Below are positions 20,818 through 24,170 of a stretch of DNA of 24,170 nucleotides, one piece after another (position 1 is the stretch's first letter; the number at the start of each line of letters is the position of its first letter). A program made the translations under genes and the position numbers. Origin of the DNA: Actinomycetota bacterium. Its GTDB lineage: Bacteria > Actinomycetota > Geothermincolia > Fen-727 > Anoxymicrobiaceae. The DNA lies in NCBI GenBank assembly GCA_003154635.1, contig PMDX01000059.1, forward strand, positions 6,730 through 30,899. The letters run 5' to 3'. The notes under the pieces were generated by a model. That model was not told the origin of the DNA and did no database searches. It saw only the letters and a list, made by a program, of their open reading frames with translations.

Positions 20818-21389
20818 CATCAAGACTGAGGAAGGACCACTCGATTCAGTGCCTGGTCTTCGATTTCGACGGTGTCATCGTTTCTCTCAACACCGATTAC
20901 CCGGCCCTGAAAAAGGCACTTCGCCGGTTCAGCCTGCGAGATATCGGGGCGGACATCGCATTCGATCCTCTGATCACCGGGCTAGAGCGGCTTGTGGCGC
21001 TCGGTGGTGAGAAGGCGCTCGGTGGTGCCTATTCGATGATCGAGGAATTCGAGTCAAATTGTCCGGGACGCCCGAGTGTCAATCATCCGATCGTCGACCT
21101 GATCGGGAGCGAAGCCGGGACGAAGAAGGTTGCTGTCTTTTCTTCTAACACGAGGAAGACAATAACCCGTCTTCTCCGTGAGATCGGCATTGAGGAGCTT
21201 TTTGACGTCATCGTTGCGCTCGAGGACGTTTCCAGACACAAACCAGACCCGGAGGGTATCAACAAGATCCGTGAGTCTCTGTCCATGGATAGAGACAGAA
21301 TGATTTACATCGGCGACCGCGCGGTCGATATGGAAGCGGGAAGGAGAGCCGGGGTGAAGTCGATCTTGATACCTGACTGGTTACCCTGA
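20796..21389 (+). CDS. HAD-superfamily hydrolase (phosphatase-like)
   Basis: 197-residue HAD protein with all four motifs. Motif I is CLVFDFDGVIVSLNTDYP (Asp nucleophile), motif II is VAVFSSNTRKTI, motif III is the Lys in SRHKPDPEG, and motif IV is MIYIGDRAVDMEAGRRAG. The cap between motifs I and II is short and helical, as in phosphoglycolate-phosphatase-like HADs. It probably removes phosphate from a sugar or small-molecule phosphate. ATG 20796 has AGGGA six bases upstream and lies inside the end of the ATP-grasp gene, so the two proteins are likely made together and may act in sequence. It is the last gene of the operon. I see no clear terminator after it. Confidence 0.88.
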   Translation: MDEPKDLASRLRKDHSIQCLVFDFDGVIVSLNTDYPALKKALRRFSLRDIGADIAFDPLITGLERLVALGGEKALGGAYSMIEEFESNCPGRPSVNHPIVDLIGSEAGTKKVAVFSSNTRKTITRLLREIGIEELFDVIVALEDVSRHKPDPEGINKIRESLSMDRDRMIYIGDRAVDMEAGRRAGVKSILIPDWLP

Positions 21390-21504
21390 TTCTTCATTGA
21401 TTCTCGACGAGGTCCCTGCCCGAATGACTCTTCCACGAATCAGTCCAAGCACCGGTTGAGTAATGACATTGAACCCGCCGGATTAAGATGCTTCAACCCG
21501 GACG

Positions 21505-23439
21505 CTACCCTGGATTTTCAGCCGGGCGCCGGTCCTCCGCATCACCTCGAAGGGAGATCAGGTAAGGCGAAACCTTGAAGAGCAGCGCATCGGAAGATTC
21601 CCCTGGTTCGAGCCCGAAGCTCGCGAGCAGGTCCGCGCGACCGGCCAGTGACCTCGCCAGCCCTACAAGGGTCTCCATCTCGAAAGCGCCATCTTTCGCC
21701 GCCTCCACAAGTGCGGCCTTAGACCTGCTCCATACTGGAGAGGCGCGGCCGCCGCCCACGAGTGAAGCCCGGGTCATGAGAAGGAGGAAGTACGAGCGCA
21801 ACGCCTCCGCAGCCTCCACGCCCGAGCGCCCGAAGCCGAACCTGCGGCCGAACAACGCCGTGCGGCAGTAAAGCGCCGCGACCGAATCGAAGTCAGGTGG
21901 AATTATGTCGCGAAGGACCTGTCTCGCATCGGTGTTGAGCGGCTCGCCGGTCTCCCAGACGGTCCGGACAAACTCGGGCCTGCGCCTGAGGAGGCAGTAC
22001 GCGCAAACGGCAAACAGGACTTCCAGCAGGTTGTCGTACTTGTACCTGGTCGCGGCGGCCGATTCGAGCTTCGCGCGCAGATCGTCGGAATCGCTCCCCG
22101 GTATCAACCTGCGTCCCTGCTCCAACATCACCCGGAGCGCTCTCATTTCGTCGTTCCACTGTTCCAGGCTAGCCATCGTGAAGAGCGAGTTCTCCAGGCC
22201 CTCCATCTTAAGCACCTGTTCCTCTATCTCCTTCGGCCCGAGCTTGGCTTTCTCGCCCTCCCTGGGACCCCGGTAAGACTCGGTGAAGACCCACAGGTCA
22301 GCCGACGAGTAGCGCGGTATGCTCACCCTGTATATGACCGAGTTGAGCAAGACCTCGAACATCTCAGGCCTGTCGCGCTCAATGAGGTATTTGAGCGATG
22401 TGAAGAAGTGCCTGTCGAAAGCTTCGAGGTACGTTAGATCAAAAGAGCCTTCACGTGCCGAAACGCTGAATACAATGTCCACGTACCACTGCGAGAGGGT
22501 AGTGAAGCCGACATCGTCGCGGCGCTCCAGGGCCGCTTTTCCGACGTCCGTGAGTGTTGTCAGGAGCTGTTCGACGAACATGTCCATTTCTGGTTTCCGG
22601 GCGATGTCGTCCAGGAGTGCCGTCACCAGGTTGGTCGTACAGCCGCTTATCTCGAGGTTGTCCGCTTTCATTGCGGCGCCGTGTATTCGCAGCAACTGAT
22701 CGATCGCCGTAGAGAACGAGTTGTCGGCCAGCGGGCCGGACAGGCCGGCTGACTTCGCCGCCGCCATTCCCCGCAATTCGAGCGCGCCCTGCGGCCTGGC
22801 CGCTGGCGCTCCGCCGTGAACCTTTGCTCCGCTTTCGAGGAGTCCCTTGATGATCTCCTCCAGCCTGCCGAGCGAAGCAATGACCCGGGCGTTCTTGTTC
22901 CTTCGCTTCGCCTCGAAGACGAGCACCTCGGTAATGCCTTCGATTGACTGCGCGAAATCGGTGCTCTCGTCCGTGCTCATACCCTCCGTCGCGGCGATCT
23001 CGGCCTCTCTAAAGAGCTTGTTGAGGATGTACGTCGTGTCCGTTGTGTAGCGTTTCAGCAGGATGTAGAACCTGAACAGTCCGGCCGCGATAACCAGAAA
23101 GAAAGCGAACACCACCCAGGTGAATGCGGTCCATGCGTGCGAGAGAGCCCCTGATGTCCCAAAGAACCTGAGCGTGACAATTAGGACTATGTTGGCCATC
23201 AGCATCGCTGGAAGCCACTTTATCGCTCTCTCCTGAGAAAACTTCCTGGAGATTATCTCGGACTCGTACAGCTCGGAGATCCGGGAGACGATGTCGAGGC
23301 TCAGCGGGATTGCAATCGCGATTATCGTGGTTTCGAAGGCAAGGGTGTAGGTAAGAAACTCGGGTGAAGGAGAAAGCGCTGCGAACGGCAGCCTCGAGAG
23401 GCCACCAGCCAGCGCTCCCAGGACGAGAGAAGAGGTCAT
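21505..23439 (-). CDS. Membrane protein of unknown function, coupled to a signalling protein
   Basis: I do not recognise the family. The 644-residue product has about three membrane helices near the N-terminus (~29-50, ~75-93, ~103-128), separated by a charged segment (RISELYESEIISRKFSQERA). A long predicted cytoplasmic, mostly helical region of about 510 residues follows, with no obvious catalytic motif. ATG 23439 overlaps the TGA of the upstream REC-Hpt gene (ATGA), with GGGAGG seven bases before it, so expression is coupled. A role as sensor, effector or scaffold for the phosphorelay is possible but is inferred only from this coupling. It converges on the HAD gene with 115 bases between. 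Confidence 0.7.
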   Translation of the reverse strand: MTSSLVLGALAGGLSRLPFAALSPSPEFLTYTLAFETTIIAIAIPLSLDIVSRISELYESEIISRKFSQERAIKWLPAMLMANIVLIVTLRFFGTSGALSHAWTAFTWVVFAFFLVIAAGLFRFYILLKRYTTDTTYILNKLFREAEIAATEGMSTDESTDFAQSIEGITEVLVFEAKRRNKNARVIASLGRLEEIIKGLLESGAKVHGGAPAARPQGALELRGMAAAKSAGLSGPLADNSFSTAIDQLLRIHGAAMKADNLEISGCTTNLVTALLDDIARKPEMDMFVEQLLTTLTDVGKAALERRDDVGFTTLSQWYVDIVFSVSAREGSFDLTYLEAFDRHFFTSLKYLIERDRPEMFEVLLNSVIYRVSIPRYSSADLWVFTESYRGPREGEKAKLGPKEIEEQVLKMEGLENSLFTMASLEQWNDEMRALRVMLEQGRRLIPGSDSDDLRAKLESAAATRYKYDNLLEVLFAVCAYCLLRRRPEFVRTVWETGEPLNTDARQVLRDIIPPDFDSVAALYCRTALFGRRFGFGRSGVEAAEALRSYFLLLMTRASLVGGGRASPVWSRSKAALVEAAKDGAFEMETLVGLARSLAGRADLLASFGLEPGESSDALLFKVSPYLISLRGDAEDRRPAENPG

Positions 23440-24170
23440 ATCTCATCCTCCCATCCAGACCTCGAGTAAAACTCCACCACTCGCTCGAGCTCTACCTCAA
23501 ACCTGGCAAGGGCGTCACCGGCCTCGTCGGCCATATCGCCCGTGAGAGCCTCTATGTTTTCCGCGGCCTCGTGGGCGCCCGTTGCTCCGATCTGGCCCAG
23601 CGTCCCCTTCAACGAATGGGCAGCCCTCGCCGTGGCCTCCATGTCTCGCTCCGAGACGCCCGCGCGCAGCTTCTCGAGCTTCACCTGGTAGTCTTCGAGG
23701 AACAAGGAAACGAGTTCGGCCAGCAGGTCTTTCTGTCCTTTCAGCATATAGACGGCCCTGGCGGCATCAACGGGATTTTCATGTCCGCTGTCGCCACCGT
23801 TTCCATCGCCCTTCGGATTGCTCTCGGCCGTGAAAGCTTCAGCCCCGTAGTTGCTGAGGTGCCTGGGTGGTTGCTCTATCGACAGGTGGCGCTTGATGAT
23901 CTTGCTCATCTCGTTAATGCGTATCGGTTTGGCCATGAAGTCATCCATGCCGGCGGCCTCGCATCGTTCCCGGTCGCGCTTCATCGCGTGTGCCGTCATC
24001 GCCACGATCTTGATGTGCTCTCCGGTTTCCTTTTCTCGCTCGCGGATGATGGCAGTAGCTTCGAGGCCGTCCATCACCGGCATCTGCAGGTCCATCAGCA
24101 CGAGGTCGAAGTCCTCGAACTCGAGCAGGTCGAGCGCCTCGCGTCCGTTAGTGGCGAGAATGACCTCCTG
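23436..24170 (-). CDS. REC-Hpt protein, C-terminal part (probably hybrid histidine kinase; 5' end beyond window)
   Basis: The visible 244 residues start inside a receiver domain and continue into a histidine phosphotransfer domain. The receiver shows LVLMDLQMPVMDGLEA with the phosphoacceptor Asp, KIVAMTAHAMKRDRERC and the conserved Lys in FMAKPIRINEM. After a Gly/Asn-rich linker the Hpt domain has ARAAHSLKGTLGQIGA, whose His is the phosphorylation site. The frame is open to the window edge, so the start and any kinase or sensor domains are not visible. The REC then Hpt order is typical of the C-terminus of hybrid sensor kinases (BarA-like). A stand-alone REC-Hpt protein is possible. It is coupled to the downstream membrane protein. 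Confidence 0.85.
   Translation of the reverse strand, partial: QEVILATNGREALDLLEFEDFDLVLMDLQMPVMDGLEATAIIREREKETGEHIKIVAMTAHAMKRDRERCEAAGMDDFMAKPIRINEMSKIIKRHLSIEQPPRHLSNYGAEAFTAESNPKGDGNGGDSGHENPVDAARAVYMLKGQKDLLAELVSLFLEDYQVKLEKLRAGVSERDMEATARAAHSLKGTLGQIGATGAHEAAENIEALTGDMADEAGDALARFEVELERVVEFYSRSGWEDEI

Noticed and set aside
21386..21520. Long-range inverted repeats (CTGATTC/GAATCAG; GGTTGA/TCAACC) as a bidirectional terminator
   Set aside because: The stems are short, the loops long (about 44 and 37 bases), and there is no T-run on either strand.
1..24170. CRISPR arrays, insertion sequences, tRNA or rRNA genes, attachment sites
   Set aside because: No regularly spaced repeats, transposase-like frames, cloverleaf sequences or direct-repeat borders were seen.

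Overview
The window is a bacterial chromosome segment with fairly high G+C and short intergenic gaps. It carries a flagellar locus, a surface-sugar gene cluster and, at the right edge, a signalling pair. Flagellar genes from fliC to fliI are present in an order common in Gram-positive and deep-branching bacteria. GTG and TTG starts are frequent. No 16S rRNA, tRNA or other lineage marker lies here, so I make no firm taxonomic call. A flagellated anaerobe or subsurface bacterium of actinobacterial or firmicute type is only a guess.

Left part (1-12,044, minus strand). Reading in the direction of transcription: fliC (flagellin), flaG, fliD, fliS and a fliT/flgN-like chaperone form a late filament block that ends at a textbook intrinsic terminator (6043-6075). 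An HDOD-domain regulator follows, then flgB, flgC, fliE, fliF, fliG, fliH and the 5' part of fliI (basal body, MS ring, rotor switch, export ATPase). FliD is about twice its usual length because three copies of a ~120-residue module interrupt its ordinary scaffold. The flagellin mRNA has a long leader that can form mutually exclusive hairpins.

Middle (12,045-16,445, minus strand). Two genes for GT-B type glycosyltransferases, the second a 907-residue protein with a C-terminal TPR-like region, lie upstream of flagellin and probably modify the filament. Between them and flagellin is a near-perfect sigma-28 promoter (12579-12605). It drives a leader with alternative stems, up to three tandem small ORFs (23, 40 and 52 codons) and a strong terminator-like hairpin before flagellin's own promoter. 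I regard this as the most unusual part of the window.

Right part (16,446-21,389, plus strand). A divergent operon encodes a Gfo/Idh/MocA oxidoreductase, a WbmS-like polysaccharide deacetylase, an LpxD-like N-acyltransferase, a 29-codon leader ORF, an ATP-grasp ligase and a HAD phosphatase. Together with the glycosyltransferases these suggest synthesis of a modified, N-acylated sugar, possibly for flagellin or another surface glycan. No aminotransferase or nucleotidyltransferase is in the window, so the pathway is incomplete here.

Edge (21,505-24,170, minus strand). The C-terminus of a protein with REC and Hpt domains (probably a hybrid histidine kinase) is translationally coupled to a large membrane protein of unknown function.
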